NCBI RefSeq assembly: GCF_900101505.1
Contig: NZ_FMZI01000001.1
Coordinates: forward strand, 558,001 to 622,000
Source of the DNA: Antarctobacter albus
GTDB lineage: Bacteria > Pseudomonadota > Alphaproteobacteria > Rhodobacterales > Rhodobacteraceae
Direction of reading: 5' to 3'
DNA: 64,000 bases
The translations under genes were made by a program, and so were the position numbers. Below are positions 26,386-34,919 of the stretch, one piece after another (position 1 is the first letter of the stretch; each line of letters begins with the position of its first letter). The notes under the pieces were generated by a model. The model was not told the DNA's origin, searched no databases, and saw nothing but the letters and a program-made list of their open reading frames with translations.

Positions 26386-28224
26386 TTACTGGCCCTGCAG
26401 GTCCAGTTCCGCGACGACCTTGGCCAGTGTCTGGTTCCGGGTCAGGTCAGCAACCTGCATCTCGCGCTGGATGTCCCCGGCGGACAAGGCCAGATCACGC
26501 CCGAACTGGCCACTGGGCCCATAGGGTCCGTAGGTTTCGCCATTGACGGCAAAAAAGACACCGCCCGCATTGCCCGAGAAGATCGTCGGCGCCTGGTCCG
26601 TCTGCGGCACCTGGTAGGTGTCACCCGGTTTCAGCAGGCGTGCCAACAGCTTCTTGCCCGAGGGCGAGGTGATCTCGACCCAGGTTTCCGCTACGGCCAC
26701 CACCGTGATGCCGGGGGCGCGTTCGGCGGTGACGCGCGGCACGTTGGGCTGCACGGGTTCCGGCGTGGGGGCCGGTTCCGCCACCTCGACAGGTTCGGGC
26801 GCAGGCGCGACCGGCTGCGTTGCGGGAACCGAAGGAGCAGGCGCCGCGGCAATGGCCGCCGCAAGAGCGATGCTTTCGGGCCGGGCGACCGGCGGGATGT
26901 TCGGTACGTTCCGTGCCAGGTCGGTGGGGATCGGCTTCTGACCGGCGCGCTGCACCGGCTCTGCCCGGGCCACCTGCGGCGCGGCCAGGTTCAGATCCAC
27001 AAGGACAGAGGCCAGATCGCGGTCCCTGGCCGAATCCGCGACATCATAGCGATCAACGACGTCAGCGCCGGTCAGCGAGATATTGCTGGTGACTCGTCCG
27101 GGCTGGCCGGCGGGGCCGTAGGTCCGACCGTCGACGTTGAAGTAGACCGCACCGGATTCACCAACGCGAATGCGCGGGCTGGAGGCATCACGCGGAACGG
27201 CAAAAGTCTCGCCCGCGTTCAACACGCGAGAGACCAGCACGCCGTCATTCTCGGACCGGACCTCGACCCAGGCCGGGCGCACGGCGACGACCATGACACC
27301 GCTGGCCGCGGCGAGCGGACTGACAAGCGTCGGGCCATCTGTGGATTCGGGGATCACGCCTTCGGCGACCAGGCGGTCCGCCAGGGCGGCGGCAGCCAGT
27401 GAACTGTCCTGCACATTCGGCAGACCGCGCGGCCCGCTGCCGGCAAAGACCCCGACCCGTTCGGGGTCGAGGGTCGAGATCGGGGCGTCACGCGCCACAA
27501 GGACCGGAACGTCCAGCGCCTGCGGACGATAGAGACGGTCAAAGGCTTCGGTCGTGGGCGGAGTAAAGACCCCGGCCTGCGTGGTTTCATCGCCTTCGTC
27601 GCGCGCACTGGGCGCGATGGCCGCCTGCAGCGGATCCAGCTCGCTCAACACGATGGGGGTCTGATCGACCGGCGTGACCTGCACGCGCTGCACCTCTTGC
27701 AACACGCGGTAACCACCGTAACCGATGCCACCGATCAGGGCCAACAACACCAGCGACGATCCCAGCGCGCCGGGTTCGACCCGTGACAGGAGGCTGTCAT
27801 TGGCCGGGGCAAAGGGCATGCGCGGTTCCGCAATGGAATCGCGGTTGCGCGCGCGCGCCTCGTCGTTCTTGGGTTTGCGGATGACAGAGGCCTCTTGCGA
27901 CATGCCGTGCGCAACGGAAAAGCCGCTTTCCGCACAGAAATGCGCGAATGCCTCATCCGGGTCCATTCCCAGGTAGCGGGCGTAGGATCGGACGTAGCCA
28001 GCGATGAACCCCGGCGTGTCAAAGGCGGACGGATCGCAATTTTCGATTGCGGCGATGTAGCTTGCCTTGATGCGCAGCTCTCGCTGCACATCCAGCAGCG
28101 ACTTGCCCATTGTCGCCCGTTCACCGCGCATGACGTCACCCAGTTTCAGGGTGTAGTCGTCAAAGCTCTGCGGCGACGTGTCGTCGCCGTTGTCGTCACG
28201 GTGCTGGGATTTGCGCCCGATCAT
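26386..28224 (-). CDS. RodZ-like HTH membrane protein with two tandem DUF4115 domains
   Basis: A 612-residue bitopic protein. Cytoplasmic helix-turn-helix about 26-90 (LGDVMRGERATMGKSLLDVQRELRIKASYIAAIENCD, then FIAGYVRSYARYLGMDP), membrane helix about 153-173, then a long periplasmic part. The periplasmic DUF4115-type module occurs twice: about 310-413 (VRPAWVEVRSENDGVLVSR...VYFNVDGRTYGPAG) and about 506-609 (AETWVEITSPSGKKLLAR...VFFAVNGETYGPYG), joined by a Pro/Ala-rich linker about 415-500. RodZ links the MreB cytoskeleton to wall synthesis; standard RodZ is near 340 residues with one such module. Its place upstream of ispG supports orthology. Confidence 0.88.
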   Translation of the reverse strand: MIGRKSQHRDDNGDDTSPQSFDDYTLKLGDVMRGERATMGKSLLDVQRELRIKASYIAAIENCDPSAFDTPGFIAGYVRSYARYLGMDPDEAFAHFCAESGFSVAHGMSQEASVIRKPKNDEARARNRDSIAEPRMPFAPANDSLLSRVEPGALGSSLVLLALIGGIGYGGYRVLQEVQRVQVTPVDQTPIVLSELDPLQAAIAPSARDEGDETTQAGVFTPPTTEAFDRLYRPQALDVPVLVARDAPISTLDPERVGVFAGSGPRGLPNVQDSSLAAAALADRLVAEGVIPESTDGPTLVSPLAAASGVMVVAVRPAWVEVRSENDGVLVSRVLNAGETFAVPRDASSPRIRVGESGAVYFNVDGRTYGPAGQPGRVTSNISLTGADVVDRYDVADSARDRDLASVLVDLNLAAPQVARAEPVQRAGQKPIPTDLARNVPNIPPVARPESIALAAAIAAAPAPSVPATQPVAPAPEPVEVAEPAPTPEPVQPNVPRVTAERAPGITVVAVAETWVEITSPSGKKLLARLLKPGDTYQVPQTDQAPTIFSGNAGGVFFAVNGETYGPYGPSGQFGRDLALSAGDIQREMQVADLTRNQTLAKVVAELDLQGQ

Positions 28225-28262
28225 TGCGAGACTGCCCCATTCTACCCATCAATTATGTGCCT

Positions 28263-28275
28263 GCCCGGTCCGGGC
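28263..28275. other. Short palindrome between hemA and the RodZ-like gene
   Basis: GCCCGG-T-CCGGGC lies in the 125-bp gap between the RodZ-like start and the hemA stop. No T run follows. It may be part of a hemA terminator or chance in GC-rich sequence. Confidence 0.25.
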
Positions 28276-28349
28276 TGCACGATTCGCGCAACCCGGTTAT
28301 TGCGGTAAGGCTAACACATCTCAAGCCATTTGACAGGTATTGGCGGGGT

Positions 28350-29573
28350 TTAGCCGGCGAGTTCAGCGCGATTTAGCGCACAATGACTCCACAATTCGTC
28401 CATCGCGCGCACCAGACGATCCATCTCGTCGGGGCCGTGCACCGGCGAGGGGGTGAACCGCAGACGTTCGGTGCCACGCGGAACGGTCGGGAAATTAATC
28501 GGCTGCACGTAGATACCATAGCCCTCAAGCAGCATGTCGCTCAGCTGCTTGGTATGGACCGGATCGCCGACAATCACAGGCACGATATGGCTGCCGTGGT
28601 CGATGATCGGCAGGCCCATGCCCTTGAGCCGGGTCTTGAGGATCTTTGCCTGGGTCTGGTGCCTGTCGCGCAGCTCCTGGTCGGTCTTGAGATGACGGAC
28701 CGAGGCGGCAGCACCGGCGGCGACCGCGGGCGGCAACGAAGTCGTAAAGATGAACCCCGGTGCATAAGAGCGCACGGCGTCACACATTTTTGCCGAGGCG
28801 GCGATATAGCCCCCCATCACACCATAGGCCTTGGCCAGGGTGCCGTTGATAATGTCGATGCGGTGCATCAGGCGGTCGCGTTCCGCCACCCCTGCCCCGC
28901 GCGGACCGTACATGCCGACCGCGTGGACCTCATCGATGTAGGTCAACGCGCCGAATTCATCCGCCAGGTCACAGATCGCCTCGATCGGGCCGAAATCGCC
29001 GTCCATCGAGTAGATCGATTCGAAGGCGATCAGCTTGGGCGCGGCGGGATCGTCGGCCTCCAGCTTGGCACGCAGATCGTCCAGGTCGTTGTGCTTGAAG
29101 ATGCGCTTGGCCCCGCCGTTGCGGCGCACGCCCTCGATCATCGAGGCGTGGTTCAGCTCATCCGAGTAGATGATCAGGCCCGGGAAAAGCTTGGGCAGCG
29201 TGCTCAGCGTCGCATCATTGGCGATATAGGCAGAGGTGAACAGCAGCGCCGCCTCCTTGCCGTGCAGGTCCGCCAGCTCGGCCTCCAGCCGCTTGTGATA
29301 GACCGTAGTGCCCGAGATATTGCGCGTCCCGCCCGAGCCGGCGCCGGTGGCGTCGATCGCCTCGTGCATGGCTTCGAGGACAACCGGGTGTTGCCCCATG
29401 CCCAGGTAGTCGTTGCCGCACCAGACGGTGATCGGTGTCTCGCTTCCGTCCGGCTTGCGCCAGGTGGCATGCGGGAACTGGCCCTTCTTGCGCTCGATGT
29501 CGATGAAGGTGCGGTAACGGCCTTCTTCGTGCAGACGGTTCAGGGCGTCATCCAGTTTCGCGGTGTAGTCCAC
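28350..29573 (-). CDS. hemA: 5-aminolevulinate synthase
   Basis: Condenses succinyl-CoA and glycine to 5-aminolevulinate, the first step of tetrapyrrole synthesis by the C4 (Shemin) route used by alphaproteobacteria; 407 residues. Alpha-oxoamine synthase signatures: [56 protein letters not shown], and the PLP Lys in [11 protein letters not shown]. The GTG start at 29573 has an AGGAGGAG site. Upstream, a perfect FNR box suggests oxygen-responsive control, as known for hemA of Rhodobacter sphaeroides. hemB lies elsewhere in the window. Confidence 0.97.
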   Translation of the reverse strand: MDYTAKLDDALNRLHEEGRYRTFIDIERKKGQFPHATWRKPDGSETPITVWCGNDYLGMGQHPVVLEAMHEAIDATGAGSGGTRNISGTTVYHKRLEAELADLHGKEAALLFTSAYIANDATLSTLPKLFPGLIIYSDELNHASMIEGVRRNGGAKRIFKHNDLDDLRAKLEADDPAAPKLIAFESIYSMDGDFGPIEAICDLADEFGALTYIDEVHAVGMYGPRGAGVAERDRLMHRIDIINGTLAKAYGVMGGYIAASAKMCDAVRSYAPGFIFTTSLPPAVAAGAAASVRHLKTDQELRDRHQTQAKILKTRLKGMGLPIIDHGSHIVPVIVGDPVHTKQLSDMLLEGYGIYVQPINFPTVPRGTERLRFTPSPVHGPDEMDRLVRAMDELWSHCALNRAELAG

Positions 29574-29705
29574 CGGGCTCCTCCTTCTACTTTCGACCCT
29601 CGCCAGGGGGCCGGTGCTGCAGTCACACCTTATTCAATTTCATGAATAACTAACGACCGCGAGGTGATGTGTCCACCGTTTAGAACCGGACTATCGGTCG
29701 CATCC

Positions 29706-29719
29706 TTGATCTGAATCAA
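29706..29719. promoter_or_regulatory. FNR/FnrL box upstream of hemA
   Basis: TTGATCTGAATCAA matches the FNR consensus TTGAT-N4-ATCAA exactly. It is 133 bp upstream of the hemA GTG and 121 bp upstream of the divergent ECF sigma gene. hemA is a known FnrL target in Rhodobacter, so hemA is the likelier one. The rest of the 266-bp region 29574-29839 is AT-richer than its surroundings and holds no gene. Confidence 0.8.
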
Positions 29720-29839
29720 CGGAGTGACCATTACAACTTTGATCGTAGGTACATAATGACGCATATCGGAAACATGATTCATTGCCTTGACCCACACGCG
29801 CCCTAACCTGCATGACGTCTTTGCAAAACCGGAGCAGGC

Positions 29840-30388
29840 ATGACAACCCGAAGCGACATCGAGGCCCTGATCGCACGCGTCGCTTTGCGCGACCGCGGCG
29901 CATTCGGGGCCCTTTACGATGCCACCAGCGGCAAATTGCTGGCGATCTGCCTGTCGGTCCTGAAAGACCGCGAAGAGGCCGAAGATACCCTGCAAGAGGT
30001 CTTCCTGCGCATCTGGAACAAGGCAGACCGCTATGCCGTCACCGGCCACAGCCCGATGACCTGGCTGATCACCCTGGCCCGCAACATCGCCATCGACCGA
30101 CTGCGCGCCCGGCAACGGTCGCAATCCGGGCAGGACAGGACCGAGACGGATACATTGCCTGATTCCCGTCCCGGCCCCGAGGCTTCGACCATCGCCGCCT
30201 CCGAAAGCCAGCGCATCGTGAACTGTCTCGATGAACTGCCGGATCAGCGGGCCAGCGCCGTGCGCGGCGCCTATCTGGAAGGGGCCAGCTACGCCGATCT
30301 TGCGGCCAAGTTCGACGTGCCACTCAACACCATGCGGACCTGGCTGCGCCGGAGTCTGCAGAGCCTCAGGGAGTGCATGTCCCGATGA
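29840..30388 (+). CDS. ECF-family RNA polymerase sigma factor
   Basis: A 182-residue group IV sigma factor. Region 2 about 20-90 (GALYDATSGKLLAICLSVLKDREEAEDTLQEVFLRIW, with TWLITLARNIAIDRLRARQR) and region 4 about 125-178 (CLDELPDQRASAVRGAYLEGASYADLAAKFDVPLNTMRTWLRRSLQSLRECM). ATG at 29840 with GGAG upstream. It overlaps the next gene, an RskA-type anti-sigma factor, by 4 bp, the standard pair. I do not see a clear autoregulatory promoter. Confidence 0.93.
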   Translation: MTTRSDIEALIARVALRDRGAFGALYDATSGKLLAICLSVLKDREEAEDTLQEVFLRIWNKADRYAVTGHSPMTWLITLARNIAIDRLRARQRSQSGQDRTETDTLPDSRPGPEASTIAASESQRIVNCLDELPDQRASAVRGAYLEGASYADLAAKFDVPLNTMRTWLRRSLQSLRECMSR

Positions 30389-31059
30389 GCTCCGATCTGC
30401 CCGAAATGCCCGAAGACGACGACGAGCTGTTGGCCGCGGAATATGTCCTGCGCCTGCTCTCGGCGGATCTCGAAGGCGTCGCCGCGCGCCGCGTGGCCGA
30501 AGACCCGGAATTTGCCGCCCGCGTTCACCGCTGGGAATCCCGCCTGGCCGACCTGGCAGAGGAACTGGACGAGGTGAGACCCTCTCCCCGCGTCCGGCGC
30601 GCGCTGCTGGCCTCTGTCGGCGGGGCGCCGGAATCGCGCGCGCGTCGCTGGTGGCTGGGGGCTGGACTTGGCGCGGCGACGCTGGCCGCGCTGGCCTATG
30701 TCGCCCCCCTGCCCTTCCTGACCCGTGGCCCGGATCTTGGCGCTGAGCTGGCCTCTGCCGATGGTGCCCTGCGGTTCGAGGCGCATGTCACCGGCGAGGA
30801 GCTGGTGCTGGCCCGGCTCGAGGGTGGTCCGCGCGAAGGCCGCGCTCTGGAACTCTGGCTGATCGCGGCGGATGATCCGGCGCCGGTTTCGCTGGGCGTG
30901 CTGCCCGATGCGGAAGTGACCGAAATCGCGCTGTCACCGGCGGTGGCCGCCCGGATGGCCGGGGGCACGCTCGCCGTTTCGGACGAACCGCCCGGCGGCT
31001 CGCCCACCGGCGCCCCCACCGGAGAGGTCCTGGCCGCCGCGCCGCTTGTCGAACCCTGA
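30385..31059 (+). CDS. RskA-type anti-sigma factor
   Basis: A 224-residue bitopic membrane protein. The cytoplasmic part (1-90) has a short zinc-less anti-sigma helix region (ELLAAEYVLRLLSADLEGVAARRVAEDPEFAARVHRWESRLADL); one membrane helix about 94-113; the periplasmic RskA domain about 120-224 (ALELWLIAADDPAPVSLGVLPDA). It holds the upstream sigma factor inactive until a periplasmic signal. The ATG at 30385 overlaps the sigma stop (ATGA); a GTG at 30373 is an alternative. The C-terminus is Pro/Gly-rich. Confidence 0.88.
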   Translation: MSSDLPEMPEDDDELLAAEYVLRLLSADLEGVAARRVAEDPEFAARVHRWESRLADLAEELDEVRPSPRVRRALLASVGGAPESRARRWWLGAGLGAATLAALAYVAPLPFLTRGPDLGAELASADGALRFEAHVTGEELVLARLEGGPREGRALELWLIAADDPAPVSLGVLPDAEVTEIALSPAVAARMAGGTLAVSDEPPGGSPTGAPTGEVLAAAPLVEP

Positions 31060-31115
31060 TCCGGCTGGACAGTCCCAAGCGGTCTGTTAGCCTCGCCGAA
31101 AAATCAGGAGTCCCC

Positions 31116-32486
31116 ATGTCTCTCGACGCCACGCTTGCGCGCATCGACGCCGATCTTCCCGCTGCTCTGGATCGCCTCATGGCGCTCTTGCGCATTCCCT
31201 CCATCTCGACCGACCCGGCCTATGCCGACAAGTGTCAGCAGGCGGCGGACTGGCTGGTCCAGGACCTGCAAAGCCTTGGCATCGCGGCGGAAACCCGTGC
31301 CACGCCGGGGCACCCGATGGTCGTGGGCCATGTCGAGGGCGATGGCCCGCACGTCCTGTTCTACGGCCACTACGATGTGCAGCCGGTCGACCCGCTGGAC
31401 CTCTGGGACCGCGATCCATTTGATCCCGCGATCGAGGAAACACCCAAGGGCCGCGTCATCCGCGGACGCGGCTCGTCGGACGACAAGGGCCAGCTGATGA
31501 CCTTTGTCGAGGCGTGCCGGGCATGGAAGGCGGAACATGGCTCCATGCCCTGCCGCATCACTTTCTTCTTCGAGGGTGAGGAAGAAAGCGGGTCCCCCTC
31601 GCTGATCCCGTTCCTCAAGGAAAACAAGGAAGAGCTGAAAGCCGATATCGCCCTGATCTGCGACACCGGCCTGTTCGAAAGCCGCGTGCCCGCGATCATG
31701 ACGCAGTTGCGCGGGCTGCTGGGTGAGCAGATCACCCTCACCGGCCCGGACAAGGACCTGCATTCCGGAATGTATGGTGGCGTCGCGCGCAATCCGATCC
31801 GCGTGCTGTCCCGCATCCTCGCCAACCTGCATGACGACAACGGCCATATCCAGGTGCCGCATTTCTACGATGGCGTGCCAGAACTGTCGGACGAGATGAA
31901 GGCACAGTGGGAGGCGCTCAACTTCGATCACGGCACCTTTCTGGGCGATGTCGGCCTGTCAAAGCCCGCCGGGGAACAGGACCGCAGTGCGCTGGAAATG
32001 ATCTGGTCGCGGCCCACCGCCGAGATCAACGGCATCATCGGCGGCTACACCGGCGACGGGTTCAAGACCGTTCTGCCGTCCAAGGCCTCGGCCAAGGTCA
32101 GTTTCCGCCTTGTCGGCCAGCAGGACCCGCATGCCCTGCGCGAACATTTCCGTGAATGGGTCCGGGCGCAGTTGCCCGAGGATGTCTCGGTCGAGTTCCA
32201 CGGCCACGGCGCCTCGCCCGCCAGCCAGATGCAGACCACCCACCCCGCCTTCGAATCCGCGCGCAGCGTGCTGGGCGCCGAATGGGGGCACGAGGCAGCC
32301 TTTACCGGCTGTGGCGGCTCGATCCCCGTGGCGGGTTATTTCAAGTCGATCCTCGACATGGACACGATGCTTGTCGGCTGGGGCAAGGACGACGACCAGA
32401 TCCACTCTCCTAACGAGAAATACGACGTCGTGAGCTTTCACAAGGGCATCCGCAGCTGGGCCCGAATCCTGGATGCGATCCGTTAG
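31116..32486 (+). CDS. M20 family metallopeptidase (dipeptidase)
   Basis: A 456-residue di-zinc peptidase of the M20 family (CNDP/ArgE/DapE relatives). Metal ligands are visible in LFYGHYDVQPVDP (His, and Asp two residues on), RGSSDDKGQL (bridging Asp), FFEGEEESGSP (catalytic Glu and ligand Glu), ICDTG and DDQIHSPNEKYD near the C-terminus (last His). The dimerisation/lid domain is about 200-330. ATG at 31116 has CAGGAG upstream. Long M20 members of this kind hydrolyse dipeptides or N-acyl amino acids in the cytoplasm; substrate not readable. Confidence 0.93.
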   Translation: MSLDATLARIDADLPAALDRLMALLRIPSISTDPAYADKCQQAADWLVQDLQSLGIAAETRATPGHPMVVGHVEGDGPHVLFYGHYDVQPVDPLDLWDRDPFDPAIEETPKGRVIRGRGSSDDKGQLMTFVEACRAWKAEHGSMPCRITFFFEGEEESGSPSLIPFLKENKEELKADIALICDTGLFESRVPAIMTQLRGLLGEQITLTGPDKDLHSGMYGGVARNPIRVLSRILANLHDDNGHIQVPHFYDGVPELSDEMKAQWEALNFDHGTFLGDVGLSKPAGEQDRSALEMIWSRPTAEINGIIGGYTGDGFKTVLPSKASAKVSFRLVGQQDPHALREHFREWVRAQLPEDVSVEFHGHGASPASQMQTTHPAFESARSVLGAEWGHEAAFTGCGGSIPVAGYFKSILDMDTMLVGWGKDDDQIHSPNEKYDVVSFHKGIRSWARILDAIR

Positions 32487-32496
32487 ACCAAAGGCA

Positions 32497-32522
32497 GGCG
32501 CCCCCGGCCAACCGGGGGCGCC
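32497..32522 (+). terminator. Hairpin after the M20 peptidase gene
   Basis: An 11-bp perfect GC stem (32497-32507 with 32512-32522) and a CCAA loop, ten bases after the stop codon. The T tract is poor and delayed (near 32531), so it may be a moderate terminator. Confidence 0.7.
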
Positions 32523-32633
32523 TTACCGCGATTTTTCGCCAAAACCCGAACGATTTGAATGTGAAGGCCCGTTTCGCGCCACATTCTCATGCCATTCCTG
32601 CCCGAAAGACCCTTTACCGAATTGGGCATGACC

Positions 32634-33173
32634 ATGCCCTATCGCCCCACCGCCTTCCGCAAGCAGGACCAAAGCGACTTCAGCCGCCGCGTCCGCCGTA
32701 TCGACCCCGAGGCACAGGCCCAGGGGGCCGCCACGCGCCGGCGAGCGCAGCCCAAGATGCTGACAGCCGGTCTGACCGGATTTGGTGCGGCCTATGCGAT
32801 CTCTGCCATCGCCACCAACCGCGACCGGATCGAACTGGCCCTCCGGCAGGAAGGTCTGGCACCGGACACCCAGCACCTTGTCCTTTCAGCCCTGACGGCG
32901 GCATTGGCCGCAACCCTTGTGATGCTGACCTTCCAGGTCATGCGTGCGGCCCTGACGGCCGGCGTGGCCCGCAAGAACGGTCGCGCCTACTTCCTTGGTG
33001 CCATTGTGGCCTTTGGGCTGTTCTACACGCCAGACTTCGTGTGGCAGCTGGGCTTTGACCTGCTGGACGGACGGTCGCAAAACGTCCTCGCAAGTGCCGG
33101 CGCCTTTTTCGAGGACAGCTTTCCCGGCCTGAACATCGACCAGATCAGCTTTACCTCCTCCGGTGGCCGCTAG
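32634..33173 (+). CDS. Membrane protein of unknown function
   Basis: About 179 residues, starting MPYRPTAFRKQDQSDF. A basic cytoplasmic N-terminus (about 1-45) is followed by hydrophobic segments about 45-65, 85-105 and 120-145, and a C-terminal amphipathic tail. The start is uncertain: ATGs at 32589, 32628 and 32634 share the frame and none has a strong Shine-Dalgarno. It ends 2 bp before the stop of the convergent glycosyltransferase gene. No family recognised. Confidence 0.68.
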   Translation: MPYRPTAFRKQDQSDFSRRVRRIDPEAQAQGAATRRRAQPKMLTAGLTGFGAAYAISAIATNRDRIELALRQEGLAPDTQHLVLSALTAALAATLVMLTFQVMRAALTAGVARKNGRAYFLGAIVAFGLFYTPDFVWQLGFDLLDGRSQNVLASAGAFFEDSFPGLNIDQISFTSSGGR

Positions 33174-33175
33174 GT

Positions 33176-34051
33176 CTAAATCAATCCCGTGAAACGATCA
33201 GGCAGCCGGTACTGTTGCGCATAATCCGGTCGCTTGAAGGCGTAGAACCCGGTCTCGCCACGCGGACCCCAGCTGCGCGCCATGCGCTTGCGCACCCAGC
33301 CCAGATCAAACCCTTCTTCCATCGGCAGATCCGCAAAGGCGTCGAAGACGGCCCTGTCCTCTCCCCGCGCCTCGGCAAACCAGTGACGACCGATCGCGGT
33401 ATCCTGAACATCCGTACCGACCTCCTGCGTGACGGCATTGCGGGCGTTCATGGTCTGCACGTAGGTGCCGAAATCGCAGAATTTCAGGTGAAAGAGATAC
33501 AGTTCGTCCGGCGTGACCAGCTTGTCATACTGGGTGAAATGCCCGCCGCGCGCGATCTTGACGCCCTGGCTGATGATGCAGGGCTTGGAGTAGTGCGGCG
33601 CGAGGCGCACATGGCGACGCGGACCGAGAATCGGGCCGGTGATCTCTTCGGGTTCGACGTCGATCCGGTGGATGACCTCCAGCCCCAGCGGCGTCAGCAC
33701 GCGGCGCGGTTTCTGCTCCGCAAGGTAATCCAGCAGAGACCCACCATGCGCGGGATCCACCACCACCAGTTCATCCACGTCGCCCACGACCACATGCGTG
33801 TAGTAGCAGCGCAGCCCTTGGACAAGGTTGTTGAGAAGTCGCCAGCGCTTCATGTCGAAGTTAGGATGAGGATCGCCTGGTATCCCGATGATATTGCATC
33901 CTTCTGCGAGGTTTTCCACATCCTCGCCACGGCCATGATTGACGATGTAGCAATTTTCGCGCCCAAAGGTCTCGCCATAGTGGCGCAACCAGGCATTCAG
34001 GAAAAAGGCATCCCCGCGCACCATTGTCAGCGCCGCCGCCACCGATTGCAT
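33176..34051 (-). CDS. Glycosyltransferase-like protein (GT2-related)
   Basis: A 291-residue protein. The opening MQSVAAALTMVRGDAFFLNAWLRHYGETFGRENCYIVNHG is the pattern of the Glyco_tranf_2_4 group, and VVGDVDELVVVDP contains the DxD motif that binds a metal and nucleotide sugar. C-terminal LYLFHLKFCDFGTYV is also typical. I chose 34051 because the family pattern starts there; the frame stays open for another 154 codons that look like antisense of the neighbouring gene. It is divergent from the sulfotransferase-like gene (118-bp gap), suggesting a shared role in surface polysaccharide decoration. Confidence 0.82.
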   Translation of the reverse strand: MQSVAAALTMVRGDAFFLNAWLRHYGETFGRENCYIVNHGRGEDVENLAEGCNIIGIPGDPHPNFDMKRWRLLNNLVQGLRCYYTHVVVGDVDELVVVDPAHGGSLLDYLAEQKPRRVLTPLGLEVIHRIDVEPEEITGPILGPRRHVRLAPHYSKPCIISQGVKIARGGHFTQYDKLVTPDELYLFHLKFCDFGTYVQTMNARNAVTQEVGTDVQDTAIGRHWFAEARGEDRAVFDAFADLPMEEGFDLGWVRKRMARSWGPRGETGFYAFKRPDYAQQYRLPDRFTGLI

Positions 34052-34169
34052 CTGCCCTGGCCTCTTTGTCGTTGTTTTGCCACGCAGACTACAGCACCGA
34101 CGGCGATATGAGAATCGCATTCTGGGGAACGGACGGCTAGGTTTGCTCAGGGACCAGCACGAGGCGGAT

Positions 34170-34919
34170 ATGATCGGACAGGCAGTCGCGGACACCGGAT
34201 GGCAGATGGCGAAAGGTCCGCTTCGGCCGCAGCGGTTCCAGGTGTTTGGCGAACGCTCTTCCGGCACGAATTTCGTCAAGCGGCTGGTGGCGCGCAACAG
34301 CACCCTGACACCGACCGAGGACATGGGCTGGAAACACGGGTTTCCCCACATGACGGCGATCCCGGCCGACTTGCTGGTGATTTGCTGTGTCCGCGACGCA
34401 CGCGCCTGGTCCCTGTCGATGCATGCGAAACCCTGGCATTGCCCGCCCGCGATGCAGCTTTTGCCCTTTGCCGCGTTCCTGCGCGCGGAATGGGCCACGA
34501 TCGCGGACCGCAAACGCTATTTTCCCCAGGTGGCTGAACATGGCGGGATCGGGCAACCCCTGCAGCATGACAGACACCCACTCACCGGGCGCCCCTTTGC
34601 AAATCTCCCGGCCCTGCGGCAGGCGAAACTGTCGGGGCTGATGTCCTTTTTGGAACGGGGCTGTTCCGTGGCCTTTTGCCGGCTCGAGGCCGTGCAGGCC
34701 GCGCCGGAGCATTTTGTCACCGCGCTGTCCGAGCACTTCGACCTGCCGGTTCATGCGCAGCCTTTCCGGCCGGTGGTCAAACGCCTTGGATCGAAATTCC
34801 GGCCTGCCGTGCCCGAGCGTCCCGAAACCCCGAGCCGTTTTCCCGAGGCCGACCTGCCCTTCCTGCGTGCGGGCCTGGACCTCGCGACCGAAGCCCGCCT
34901 CGGGTATGATTATTCCTGA
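34170..34919 (+). CDS. Sulfotransferase-like P-loop protein
   Basis: About 249 residues. The segment RFQVFGERSSGTNFVKRLV looks like the 5'-phosphosulfate loop of PAPS-dependent sulfotransferases, and VICCVRDARAWSLSMHAKPWH like the 3'-phosphate-binding motif (Arg and Ser). The start at 34170 has GAGG upstream; 34206 is an alternative. It would transfer sulfate from PAPS to a glycan or lipid. It is divergent from the glycosyltransferase gene and its end overlaps the convergent glycerate kinase gene by 10 bp. Confidence 0.7.
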   Translation: MIGQAVADTGWQMAKGPLRPQRFQVFGERSSGTNFVKRLVARNSTLTPTEDMGWKHGFPHMTAIPADLLVICCVRDARAWSLSMHAKPWHCPPAMQLLPFAAFLRAEWATIADRKRYFPQVAEHGGIGQPLQHDRHPLTGRPFANLPALRQAKLSGLMSFLERGCSVAFCRLEAVQAAPEHFVTALSEHFDLPVHAQPFRPVVKRLGSKFRPAVPERPETPSRFPEADLPFLRAGLDLATEARLGYDYS

